From Physcousia sp015060555 (GTDB lineage: Bacteria; Bacteroidota; Bacteroidia; Bacteroidales; Bacteroidaceae), in NCBI GenBank assembly GCA_015060555.1, contig SUYG01000016.1, positions 7,427 to 71,426 of the forward strand: DNA of 64,000 nucleotides, written 5' to 3'. The position numbers were made by a program, and so were the translations under genes. How positions within the stretch are numbered: position 1 is the stretch's first letter; each line of letters starts with the position of its first letter. Of this stretch, positions 1 through 7,056 are shown piece after piece. The notes under the pieces were generated by a model that was not told where the DNA came from, ran no database searches, and was given only the letters and a program-made list of their open reading frames with translations.

Positions 1-909
1 GTGGGCGTGGGCATAGGTCTCTTCACCCAGAATGGTTGGATGCCAGAGATTACGAATCACCCCTTCACCAGCCACCACCCCAAGGGGCTCCCCATCTTCC
101 CCTTCCTCTGCATCACCATCGCCTGCGGTGCCATCAGCGGTTTCCACGCCACACAGTCGCCCCTCATGTCACGCTGTATCCAGAACGAGCGCCGCGGACG
201 CCTTGTCTTCTACGGTGCCATGATCACCGAGGGCATCGTGGCTATGATATGGGCCGCTGCAGCCATCAAGTTCGCCGCAGGTGCTGCGGTACCTAACCTC
301 TCGGCTGAGATCATCGCTGGCGGACAGCACGGCGCTCCCGGCCCACTGCGCGAGCCCTTCCACGCCCTCAACGCCCTCCTCAACGCGGGCGGAGGCACGA
401 ATCCCGCCTTCCTGGTGAACCTCATCTGCAAAACATGGATGGGACGAATCGGTGCGCTGCTTGCCGTTCTCGGCGTCGTGGCAGCTCCTATCACCAGCGG
501 CGACACCGCCTACCGCTCTGCCCGCCTCATCGTGGCCGACTTCCTGCACCTGAACCAAAAGAAGATTTTCAACCGTCTTCTGCTCGCATTTCCCCTCTTC
601 GCCATCTCTGCAGCCCTCGTGTTCGTGGATTTCGACATCCTGTGGCGCTATTTCGCGTGGACCAACCAGACGCTGGCCACCTGCTTCCTGTGGACTGCCG
701 CCGTATGGCTGCTAAACCATGGCCGCAACTACTGGATAGCCTTCCTGCCTGCCGTGTTCATGACGGTCGTTGTCACCAGCTACATCATGGCAGCGCCCGA
801 AGGTTTCAAGTTACCTCTCACACCCTGCATCATCACAGGAGCCGTTCTGGCCATTGGCCTCGCAATATGGTTTCTGCGAACGGTTCGGAGTCGGAGGAAA
901 CAAGCATAA
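1..909 (+). CDS. cstA: Carbon starvation protein CstA, C-terminal part (5' cut by window edge)
   Basis: The 302 visible residues match the C-terminal half of the CstA family, inner-membrane peptide or pyruvate transporters induced by carbon starvation. The motif GAISGFHATQSPLMSRC (about residues 43-59) followed by NERRGRLVFYGAM is typical of the family, and several hydrophobic segments follow up to a basic tail RTVRSRRKQA. The frame is open to base 1, so the real start lies upstream and the GTG at base 1 is not a start I would trust. A strong hairpin follows the stop at once, so this is the last gene of its transcript. Confidence 0.9.
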   Translation: MGVGIGLFTQNGWMPEITNHPFTSHHPKGLPIFPFLCITIACGAISGFHATQSPLMSRCIQNERRGRLVFYGAMITEGIVAMIWAAAAIKFAAGAAVPNLSAEIIAGGQHGAPGPLREPFHALNALLNAGGGTNPAFLVNLICKTWMGRIGALLAVLGVVAAPITSGDTAYRSARLIVADFLHLNQKKIFNRLLLAFPLFAISAALVFVDFDILWRYFAWTNQTLATCFLWTAAVWLLNHGRNYWIAFLPAVFMTVVVTSYIMAAPEGFKLPLTPCIITGAVLAIGLAIWFLRTVRSRRKQA

Positions 910-910
910 A

Positions 911-953
911 AATAAAGCGGCTGTGCTCATTAGCACAGCCGCTTTATTGTTTT
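911..953 (+). terminator. Intrinsic terminator after cstA
   Basis: A 17-bp perfect stem (911-927 with 932-948) with a 4-base loop begins one base after the cstA stop and is followed by a T-rich run. Confidence 0.9.
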
Positions 954-955
954 CT

Positions 956-1033
956 ACAACGAATTATACGAATTGTCGAGGGGCCTCTTAGACAGCCATT
1001 TAAGGAATTCGTCTAATTTGTATAATTCGTTGT
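956..1033. repeat. 19-bp inverted repeat, arms 41 bp apart
   Basis: ACAACGAATTATACGAATT at 956-974 is repeated as its reverse complement at 1015-1033 with one mismatch. It lies between two terminators in a gene-free stretch and is AT-rich, so it is unlikely to be a terminator itself. I do not recognise it. Confidence 0.7.
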
Positions 1034-1047
1034 AAAAAAACGAAACC

Positions 1048-1085
1048 GGGGCTGTGTCGTTCATTTTGACACAGCCCCTTTTGTT
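1048..1085. terminator. Bidirectional terminator hairpin
   Basis: GGGGCTGTGTC at 1048-1058 pairs with GACACAGCCCC at 1068-1078. T-rich stretches follow on both strands, so it can end transcription of the leftward gene that finishes at 1102. Confidence 0.8.
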
Positions 1086-1101
1086 TTATAGAAGAGGAAC
1101 C

Positions 1102-3093
1102 TCACAGCGGATGGTACTGCACGAAGGCCTCCATGGCCTCGTAGGCAGCCAAGCCCAGACTGCTGTAGAGCTCTGCGGTGGCGTGGTTACGATCCTCTGC
1201 ACGCTGCCAGAACAGACGTTCGTCGTTGCCCAGGAAGGGAGCGCTCTCCATCTGACTGGCGTGCTTGAGGATGGCATTGCGCTTGGTGCGGAGTTCCTCT
1301 GGGCTGATGGGCACCGCCATCTCAATGTGCTCAATCTCCCACTCTGCCCAGGCACCGCGATACATCCAGATGCGGCAGTTCTTCAGCCACTCGGCACCCG
1401 CTTCCTTCTCGATGTCGATGGCTGCGAGTACGGCATCAGTGCAGACACGGTGTGTGCCATGCGGGTCAGCCAGGTCACCGGCGACAAAAATCTGATGAGG
1501 TTTCACCTCGCGCAGCAACTGCAGCACAATCTCTACATCGGCCTCACTGATGGGATTCTTCTGGATCTTACCCGTCTCATAGAACGGCAGGTTCAGGAAG
1601 TGCACACGCTCCAAGGGGATGCCGCTGTACATGCTGGCGATGCGTGCCTCGCCACGACGGATGAGTCCCTTCACCTCCAGGATGTCACGCGTGTCAAAGT
1701 CCTCGGGCTTCTTTTTATTGATGAAGTCGATAAACTCTTTGTATCGAGCGTTGATGACCTCATCCTTTCCATCTTCAAAGAGGTCGTTGAAGCCCTTCGT
1801 GAAGTGCATGAAGCGGAACACCTCCTCATCGCCGACAGCGATGTTACCACTGGTCTCATAGGCCACGTGTACCTCGTGTTTCTGCTTCACCAGACGCTGC
1901 AGCGTGCCACCCATCGAGATGACATCATCGTCAGGGTGCGGTGAGAAGATGATGACGCGCTTCTGTGCAGGCTTCGCGCGCTCGGGACGGTTCGTATCAT
2001 CGGCATTGGGCTTGCCGCCGGGCCAGCCGGTGATGGTGTGCTGCAGATCGTTGAAGATCTTGATATTCACCTCGTAGGCCGAGCCGTACAGGGCAAGGAG
2101 TTCACCCAGACCATTCTCGTTGTAGTCCTTGTTGGTGAGCTTCAGGATAGGCTTGCCTGTCTTCTGGCACAGCCATACGATGGCGGAGCGGATGAGCTTG
2201 TCGTCCCAGTCACAGCTGGTGACCAGCCACGGGCGACGGATACGCGTGAGGTTAGCGGCGGAGCTCAGGTCGAGGACCACCTCCACGTTGTTGTGCATCT
2301 GCAGGAAGGTGGCGCTCTGTGCGTCGGTCATCTCGCCTTCCACGGCATTCTTGATGACATCGGCCTTCTCATCGCCCCATGCCAGGAGGAAGATCTTGCG
2401 GGCTTTGCGGATGGTGCTGACGCCCATCGTGATGGCGCATACGGGCACGTTCTGCTCGTTGCCGAAGACCTTGACGGCCTCTGCGCGGCAGGTGGCGTCG
2501 AGGAGCACGAGGCGCGTGTGGCTGTTGCGCTGTGAGCCTGTGACGTTCATGGCAATGTTACCCATACGTCCGATGCCGAGGAGGGCGATGTCTATGCCGC
2601 CCAGCTGCTCAATCATCTTCTCGTAGGCCATGCAATGCTCCGTGACGCGCTCCTGCGGTATGGTGCCGTCGAGGGGGTAGATGTTCTGCGAAGGAATATC
2701 CACGCGGTCGAAGAACTGTTCCTTCAGCGTCTTCAGATTGCTCTGCACGCTGTCAGCGGGCAGCGGGTAGTACTCGTGGGTCACGAAGGCCACGACATTC
2801 TGGAAGCTGAGGCCTTCTTCCTGATGCATGCGCACGAGGTGGTTGAAGACCTCCGTCATGGTGGCACCGCCCGAGAAGGCGATGGTGCAGGCGCGAATCT
2901 CGCGCTGGCGCTGGCGAATGGTGGCCGCCACCTTCAGTGCCACTTCCTGTGCCCCCTCTTCGATGGTGGCAAAGATTTCTGTAGGCAGTTTCTCAAAACG
3001 TGTGAGCACAGAGCGCTCGATAGTGCCGTCGGGACGATAGTAGCGCGGCGACACACGGTCAAGGGTGATTTGTGAACTTAAATTAGTTTTCAT
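1102..3093 (-). CDS. NagB-like (degenerate) domain fused to PIG-L deacetylase domain
   Basis: A 663-residue two-domain cytoplasmic protein. Residues about 30-290 are homologous to glucosamine-6-phosphate deaminase, but the catalytic residues are lost: the MDEY region reads THEYYPL (105-111), with His where the base Asp sits, and the GNDGHIAFN region reads GRMGNIAMN (175-183), lacking both Asp and His. Residues about 378-660 form a PIG-L/LmbE deacetylase with an intact zinc motif SPHPDDD (383-389) and DPHGTHR (542-548). Fusions of this type are known in Bacteroides as deaminase-like proteins. I infer that the first domain binds a sugar phosphate and the second deacetylates an amino-sugar. The ATG at 3093 is preferred over an in-frame TTG at 3108, which lies inside a repeat element. 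Confidence 0.85.
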   Translation of the reverse strand: MKTNLSSQITLDRVSPRYYRPDGTIERSVLTRFEKLPTEIFATIEEGAQEVALKVAATIRQRQREIRACTIAFSGGATMTEVFNHLVRMHQEEGLSFQNVVAFVTHEYYPLPADSVQSNLKTLKEQFFDRVDIPSQNIYPLDGTIPQERVTEHCMAYEKMIEQLGGIDIALLGIGRMGNIAMNVTGSQRNSHTRLVLLDATCRAEAVKVFGNEQNVPVCAITMGVSTIRKARKIFLLAWGDEKADVIKNAVEGEMTDAQSATFLQMHNNVEVVLDLSSAANLTRIRRPWLVTSCDWDDKLIRSAIVWLCQKTGKPILKLTNKDYNENGLGELLALYGSAYEVNIKIFNDLQHTITGWPGGKPNADDTNRPERAKPAQKRVIIFSPHPDDDVISMGGTLQRLVKQKHEVHVAYETSGNIAVGDEEVFRFMHFTKGFNDLFEDGKDEVINARYKEFIDFINKKKPEDFDTRDILEVKGLIRRGEARIASMYSGIPLERVHFLNLPFYETGKIQKNPISEADVEIVLQLLREVKPHQIFVAGDLADPHGTHRVCTDAVLAAIDIEKEAGAEWLKNCRIWMYRGAWAEWEIEHIEMAVPISPEELRTKRNAILKHASQMESAPFLGNDERLFWQRAEDRNHATAELYSSLGLAAYEAMEAFVQYHPL

Positions 3094-3095
3094 AG

Positions 3096-3140
3096 GACTC
3101 TCCCCCAACCCCTCCCTATGCAGGGAGGGGAGTAGTTTGT
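3096..3140 (+). repeat. Palindromic element, family A (tag-left orientation)
   Basis: Tag GACTCTCCCCCAA followed by a 9-bp stem (3109-3117 with 3122-3130) and the tail AGTAGTTTGT. It lies directly upstream of the NagB-like start. With the inverted copy at 3879-3916 it brackets the DUF559 gene. Confidence 0.85.
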
Positions 3141-3283
3141 AATTGACTGTCAGATACGAGTTCGATCATCGGGTTGCTCTTCCAAAGGTTTCCTATGCAG
3201 GGAGGGGAGTAGTTTGTAATTGACTGTCAGATACGAGTTCGATCATCGGGTTGCTCTTCCAATGGTTTCCTTTGCAGGGAGGA
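3115..3283. repeat. 77-bp direct tandem repeat, two copies plus a partial third
   Basis: 3115-3191 and 3192-3268 are nearly identical and start within the hairpin of the palindromic element. A 15-base third start follows at 3269. Each unit carries half a hairpin and about 55 bases of unrelated spacer. The rest of this gene-free stretch (3094-3393) shows nothing further that I recognise. Confidence 0.9.
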
Positions 3284-3393
3284 CTCGTAACAAATTACTC
3301 CTCGCATGTTTAGGTTGGGGTTGGGGATTTGTTGTTAAGGGTTTATATTAAAGGTTTATATTTAGCTCTTGTTACAAGGTCTATATCTTTGTA

Positions 3394-3780
3394 TTAAAGG
3401 TTCTTTATCAGGTACTCTTTGATGGTTTGCAGGACATCTTTGGTGTGGTATATAACATCTTCATTGGTGAAGCGAAGGATCTGGTAGTTTTTCTTGCGGA
3501 GGTAGTCATCACGCTGTAAATCTCTTTCCCGCTGTTCAGGCGAGTCATGGTAAGAGCCATCCACCTCGATGACCAGACGCTGTTCGTAGGCAAAGAAATC
3601 AACGATGTAGTCTCCTATGATGTGTTGGCGCAGGAACTTGGCATTCAGCGGGCGCTCCCGCAACTTCTGCCACAAGACTTTCTCTGCAGATGTCGCGCGC
3701 TTGCGCATCTCACGCGCCCTCTCTCTCAAGAGTTTATAGGCAAAAGCATCTGCCGTGTGTCCAGTCCGTTCATCGCTCAT
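3394..3780 (-). CDS. DUF559 endonuclease-like protein
   Basis: 128 residues with the DUF559 core, a fold related to the very-short-patch-repair and restriction-like endonucleases. The visible landmarks are LREKPLNAKFLRQ-type text (RERPLNAKFLRQHIIGDYIV), then DFFAYEQRLVIEVDGSYH with the conserved Asp and the E-V-D metal-site residues, then YQILRFTNEDV. No partner gene is adjacent. The gene sits alone between two exactly inverted copies of a palindromic element (3096-3140 and 3879-3916). The ATG at 3780 is chosen over the GTG one codon upstream. Its biological role is not established; nuclease activity is inferred from the family. Confidence 0.85.
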   Translation of the reverse strand: MSDERTGHTADAFAYKLLRERAREMRKRATSAEKVLWQKLRERPLNAKFLRQHIIGDYIVDFFAYEQRLVIEVDGSYHDSPEQRERDLQRDDYLRKKNYQILRFTNEDVIYHTKDVLQTIKEYLIKNL

Positions 3781-3878
3781 CACCTATCATTCTTTCTTTT
3801 TATCGTACCATTCATTATTCTATACCTACCATTCCTCACCTATCCGTCCTCACTCCCGCATCCACTCAATTACATCCC

Positions 3879-3916
3879 ACTCCCCTCCCTGCATAGGGAG
3901 GGGCCGGGGGTGGGTC
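3879..3916 (-). repeat. Palindromic element, family A (inverted relative to 3096)
   Basis: Its stem CCCCTCCCTGCATAGGGAG is the exact reverse complement of the stem at 3109-3130. It ends one base before the stop codon of the outer-membrane gene. Confidence 0.85.
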
Positions 3917-4408
3917 TTAGAAGTAGTAGCCGAAGCCTATCTTCAAACCGACCGTAGAGGCGTCTGCGAAGTTGTTCAGGGACATACGGTAGTAAATGGC
4001 GGGCTCAAGGGTCACATGCTCATTGAGGAAGAAGGCATAGCCTAGCTCGGGGGTAACGAAGCAGTTGTGCGTCTTCTCATCCTCAGCTTTCGTGAAGGCA
4101 TAGGCAACACCCAGCCCCAGATAGAGACCGTTCTGGATAATGTAGTAGCGTCCGCCGACGCCAATCTCCAGAGAATGAGCCTTGGCCCAATGTCTGTAAT
4201 CATAGGCCACATTGGCCAGCAGCATCCAGTTGTCAGCCAAGAGGCGACCTGCAGTAGCAGAAATGTCGAAACACACTTTTGACTCCTTGTTGTAACTCAG
4301 TCCCAATCCGGAAACTGAAGCACCGATGTAGTTTTTACCTGCCTCGAACTGTGCGGAGGCCGTGAGTGCTGTGAGAGCCATCACGAGGCTCAGAATCATT
4401 TTTTTCAT
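3917..4408 (-). CDS. Outer-membrane beta-barrel protein
   Basis: 163 residues. A classical signal peptide (MKKMILSLVMALTALTASAQ) is followed by alternating strands rich in Tyr and Gly, ending in the C-terminal aromatic GFGYYF expected of a barrel inserted by BamA. It resembles the small OmpX/OmpW-type porin family proteins of Bacteroidetes; substrate unknown. A good leftward promoter lies at 4476-4507. Confidence 0.8.
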   Translation of the reverse strand: MKKMILSLVMALTALTASAQFEAGKNYIGASVSGLGLSYNKESKVCFDISATAGRLLADNWMLLANVAYDYRHWAKAHSLEIGVGGRYYIIQNGLYLGLGVAYAFTKAEDEKTHNCFVTPELGYAFFLNEHVTLEPAIYYRMSLNNFADASTVGLKIGFGYYF

Positions 4409-4475
4409 ACGTCTCTTTTCTTTTTAGGGTTATTGATATTGTTACTCCTTTAATTGTTTTCTGCATTTTACCCTG

Positions 4476-4507
4476 CAAAACTAACCAGAATCCGTATGTT
4501 TTCCAAA
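4476..4507 (-). promoter_or_regulatory. Bacteroidetes-type promoter for the OMP gene
   Basis: On the minus strand TTTG (4504-4507), a 20-bp spacer, then TAGTTTTG (4476-4483), matching the -33/-7 consensus. Confidence 0.65.
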
Positions 4508-4632
4508 GGAAAGCGTATTATTTTAGGCTTATTTAACGCGAAAAGAGCTTAACGAACGCCCGAAATCATATTTTCGTTATGATTACCACACTTTTTGCAT
4601 ACAAAAACACGTCTTAAGTCGTATAAAAACCG

Positions 4633-4640
4633 TACCTTTG
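4633..4640 (+). promoter_or_regulatory. -7 element TACCTTTG upstream of the GHL10 gene
   Basis: The TAnnTTTG core sits 28 bases before the chosen ATG. An apparent TTG start at 4638 falls inside it, which argues for the downstream ATG. Confidence 0.6.
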
Positions 4641-4667
4641 CGGACGAAATCACCCAATCATCAACCT

Positions 4668-6167
4668 ATGAAGATATCTTTCCGATTCTTGCTGTTCGCG
4701 GCAGTATGTTTGACGAGTTTTACTGTATCAGCCCAACAGACGCCCCCCAAACGTGAGTTCCGCGGAGCCTGGATACAGGCCGTCAACGGTCAGTGGCAGG
4801 GCCTCAGTCGTGATGCCATGCAGGCAGAGCTGACACGTGAGCTGAACATTCTGCAAGCCGATGGCATCAACGCCATCCTCTTCCAATGCCGCGTTGAAGG
4901 CGACGCGCTGTATGCTAGTCAGTTGGAACCTTGGAGCCGCTACCTGTCAGGGCAACAAGGCACCCCACCCTCCCCGTACTGGGATCCCCTGGAGTGGATG
5001 GTGGAACAATGCCATGCCCGCGGCATGGAACTGCACGCATGGATCAACCCCTATCGCGCTAAGACGAAGGGCACCACGGCGCTGGCCACGACACACTACG
5101 CCGTGAAGTTCCCCGAACGCTGTTTCCGCTACGAGGACCTCCTCATCTTCGACCCGGGAAGCCCCGAGAACCGCGCCTTCATCTGTCAGGTGGCAGCAGA
5201 CATCGTGCAACGCTACGACGTGGACGGATTCCATATTGACGACTACTTCTACCCCTACCCGGTCGCCGGCGTGCCCATCCCCGATGATGCCACCTACTCC
5301 GCTTACGGCCAAGGCCGCGACCGTGGTGACTGGCGCCGCGAAAACGTGAACACCTTCATCCGCGAATTGTCGGAAACCGTCCACAGCGTGAAGCCTTGGG
5401 TAAAGTTCGGCGTGTCGCCCTTTGGCATATACCGCAACCAGCGGTCATGGGCTGAAGGCTCTGCCACCAATGGTCTGCAGAACTACGACGACCTCTATGC
5501 CGACGTGCTTCTGTGGGTCAATGAGGGGTGGGTAGATTATAACATCCCGCAGATTTACTGGGAGATAGGCAATAAGGCCGCGGACTACGACACGCTCATC
5601 CGCTGGTGGAGTGCCCACGCCAACGCGCGTCCTTTATATATCGGTCAGGATGTAGAGCGTACAGTGAAGTACCCAGATCCCCAGAACCCGACACAGAACC
5701 AGCTACCAGCCAAGATGGCACTGCAACGCGGGCTACCCGGGATCTACGGTTCCTGCCAATGGTATGCCCGTGCAGTGGCCGACGATACGGGCAGCTACGG
5801 AACAGCACTACGCACGACCTACCACCGCACACTCGCATTGCAACCTGAGATGCCATGGCTGGACAAGAAAGCGCCAGGCAAACCGCGCAAGGTGAAGCCC
5901 GTGTGGACTGACGACGGCTACATCCTCTTCTGGACAGCGCCACGCGCTAAGAAGCCGCTGGACGAGGCACGGTTGTACGCCGTATATGTCTTCCCCAAAG
6001 GCATGAAGGTGGACCTCAACAACAGCAACCAACTCATCGCCATCACCTCCGACACGTTCCTGAAACTGCCCTATACCGACGGCACCACGCAATGGACCTA
6101 CGTCGTCACCGCCCTCGACCGACTGCAAAACGAGAGCAAAGGTGCGAAGAAGAAAGTGAAACTATAA
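4668..6167 (+). CDS. Secreted glycoside hydrolase-like 10 protein (GHL10/DUF187, YngK-like)
   Basis: 499 residues with signal peptide MKISFRFLLFAAVCLTSFTVSAQ-type N-terminus. The GHL10 barrel begins at FRGAWIQAVNG, continues with DGINAILFQCRVEGDALYAS, and has the acidic motif DGFHIDDYFYPY typical of the family active site. A C-terminal fibronectin-like region (about residues 405-499) ends in KKKVKL. GHL10 enzymes are thought to act on cell-wall or polysaccharide substrates; the exact substrate is unknown. The first ATG after the -7 element is taken as the start. Confidence 0.85.
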   Translation: MKISFRFLLFAAVCLTSFTVSAQQTPPKREFRGAWIQAVNGQWQGLSRDAMQAELTRELNILQADGINAILFQCRVEGDALYASQLEPWSRYLSGQQGTPPSPYWDPLEWMVEQCHARGMELHAWINPYRAKTKGTTALATTHYAVKFPERCFRYEDLLIFDPGSPENRAFICQVAADIVQRYDVDGFHIDDYFYPYPVAGVPIPDDATYSAYGQGRDRGDWRRENVNTFIRELSETVHSVKPWVKFGVSPFGIYRNQRSWAEGSATNGLQNYDDLYADVLLWVNEGWVDYNIPQIYWEIGNKAADYDTLIRWWSAHANARPLYIGQDVERTVKYPDPQNPTQNQLPAKMALQRGLPGIYGSCQWYARAVADDTGSYGTALRTTYHRTLALQPEMPWLDKKAPGKPRKVKPVWTDDGYILFWTAPRAKKPLDEARLYAVYVFPKGMKVDLNNSNQLIAITSDTFLKLPYTDGTTQWTYVVTALDRLQNESKGAKKKVKL

Positions 6168-6170
6168 AGA

Positions 6171-6206
6171 AGAATGAAGCCCGCCGTTCTGGCGGGCTTC
6201 ATTCTT
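6171..6206. terminator. Bidirectional terminator between convergent genes
   Basis: A 15-bp stem, 6171-6185 with 6191-6205, and a 5-base loop, between the GHL10 stop and the aquaporin stop. Confidence 0.9.
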
Positions 6207-6219
6207 TATGGTAGTTTGC

Positions 6220-6894
6220 TTACTTCTCACAAGGTGCTATCACCTTCCAGCAACCTGCTGCCAAAGCCGCACCAACGAAGGGACCTACGATGAAGACCCA
6301 GAGCTCTGAGAGAGCCTGACCGCCTGCAAAGAGAGCAGGACCGATGCTGCGGGCGGGATTTACGCTCGTACCAGTGTAGTGGATGCCGACGAGGTGGATG
6401 AGAATCAGGGACAGACCGATGGCCAGACCGGCAAAGTTGTTGGTAGCGCCGTTGGTCTTCGAAGTGGCGCCGAGAACGACGAGCACGAAGATGAACGTGA
6501 GCACGATCTCAACAATCAGACCGTTGACAACGCCATAAGTGCAGGCGTTAGCACCGGTAGCTGTCGTGATGACGATGGCAGGATCCATGCTGACGATGCC
6601 ATAGAGCACAGCAGCAGCGATGATGGCGCCGATAACCTGGCCGCAGATATAACCGCAAGCATCCTTTGCAGAGATGCCACCGTTGAGGAACACACCAAGC
6701 GTGATGGCGGGGTTGATGTGGCAACCGCTGATGCCACCGATGGTGTAGGCCATGGCAATGACAGACAAGCCAAAGGCGATGGCTGTGCCTACAATCGCGG
6801 AAGTGTCAGCACCACATCCTAAACTAACGGCAGTGCCGCATCCTAACAAGGTGAGTACGAACGTACCAACCATTTCAGCAAGATACTTTTTCAT
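6220..6894 (-). CDS. aqpZ: Aquaporin Z-type water channel
   Basis: 224 residues, six membrane segments and the two half-helix motifs: NPA at residues 61-63 in GCHINPAITLG and NPA at 179-181 in TSVNPARSIGP. Arg182 follows the second NPA, and the filter context (Phe41 region, His in IHLVG, TGT before NPA) looks like a water-selective aquaporin rather than a glycerol facilitator. The N-terminus MKKYLAEMVGTFVLTLLGCG is standard. The gene stands alone, convergent with the GHL10 gene. Confidence 0.93.
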   Translation of the reverse strand: MKKYLAEMVGTFVLTLLGCGTAVSLGCGADTSAIVGTAIAFGLSVIAMAYTIGGISGCHINPAITLGVFLNGGISAKDACGYICGQVIGAIIAAAVLYGIVSMDPAIVITTATGANACTYGVVNGLIVEIVLTFIFVLVVLGATSKTNGATNNFAGLAIGLSLILIHLVGIHYTGTSVNPARSIGPALFAGGQALSELWVFIVGPFVGAALAAGCWKVIAPCEK

Positions 6895-6937
6895 ACAGTT
6901 TTTGTTTTTAAAGGGTTAATAAATAAGGTAACTAAAA

Positions 6938-6958
6938 GTTCAATGTTCAAAGTTCAGC
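6938..6958. repeat. Heptamer repeat (GTTCAAN), three units
   Basis: GTTCAAT, GTTCAAA and GTTCAGC in register. It flanks the dispersed repeat at 6956-7017. Confidence 0.7.
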
Positions 6959-7017
6959 TTCGCTGACTTTTGTCACGACTCGGCAATTCAAGCAAGCTTG
7001 ATTGCTCTCGCTGCTCC
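6956..7017. repeat. Dispersed intergenic repeat, related to 17934-18010
   Basis: The segment around TTCAAGCAAGCTTGATTGC, preceded by CACGACTCGG and followed by TCTCGCT, aligns with the reverse complement of 17934-18010. Both copies are flanked by heptamer arrays. Family unnamed as far as I know. Confidence 0.65.
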
Positions 7018-7021
7018 AAAA

Positions 7022-7056
7022 GTTCAAAGTTCAAAGTTCAACGTTCAATGTTCAAC
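7022..7056. repeat. Heptamer array (GTTCAAN), five units, overlapping the uvrA 3' end
   Basis: Five 7-bp units in register. On the minus strand the array encodes the last residues of UvrA (LNIER and stop), so the present C-terminus derives from repeat DNA. Confidence 0.8.

Noticed and set aside
1054..1944. A 296-codon open frame on the plus strand opposite the NagB/PIG-L gene
   Set aside because: It is the antisense shadow of a gene with clear homology; it has no recognisable domain.
3158..3180. A tRNA T-loop-like GTTCGATC in the 77-bp repeat
   Set aside because: No acceptor, D or anticodon stem can be drawn around it.
4638..4670. TTG start for the GHL10 gene
   Set aside because: It lies in the promoter -7 element; the ATG at 4668 begins a normal signal peptide. 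The same reasoning rejects the TTG at 21035.
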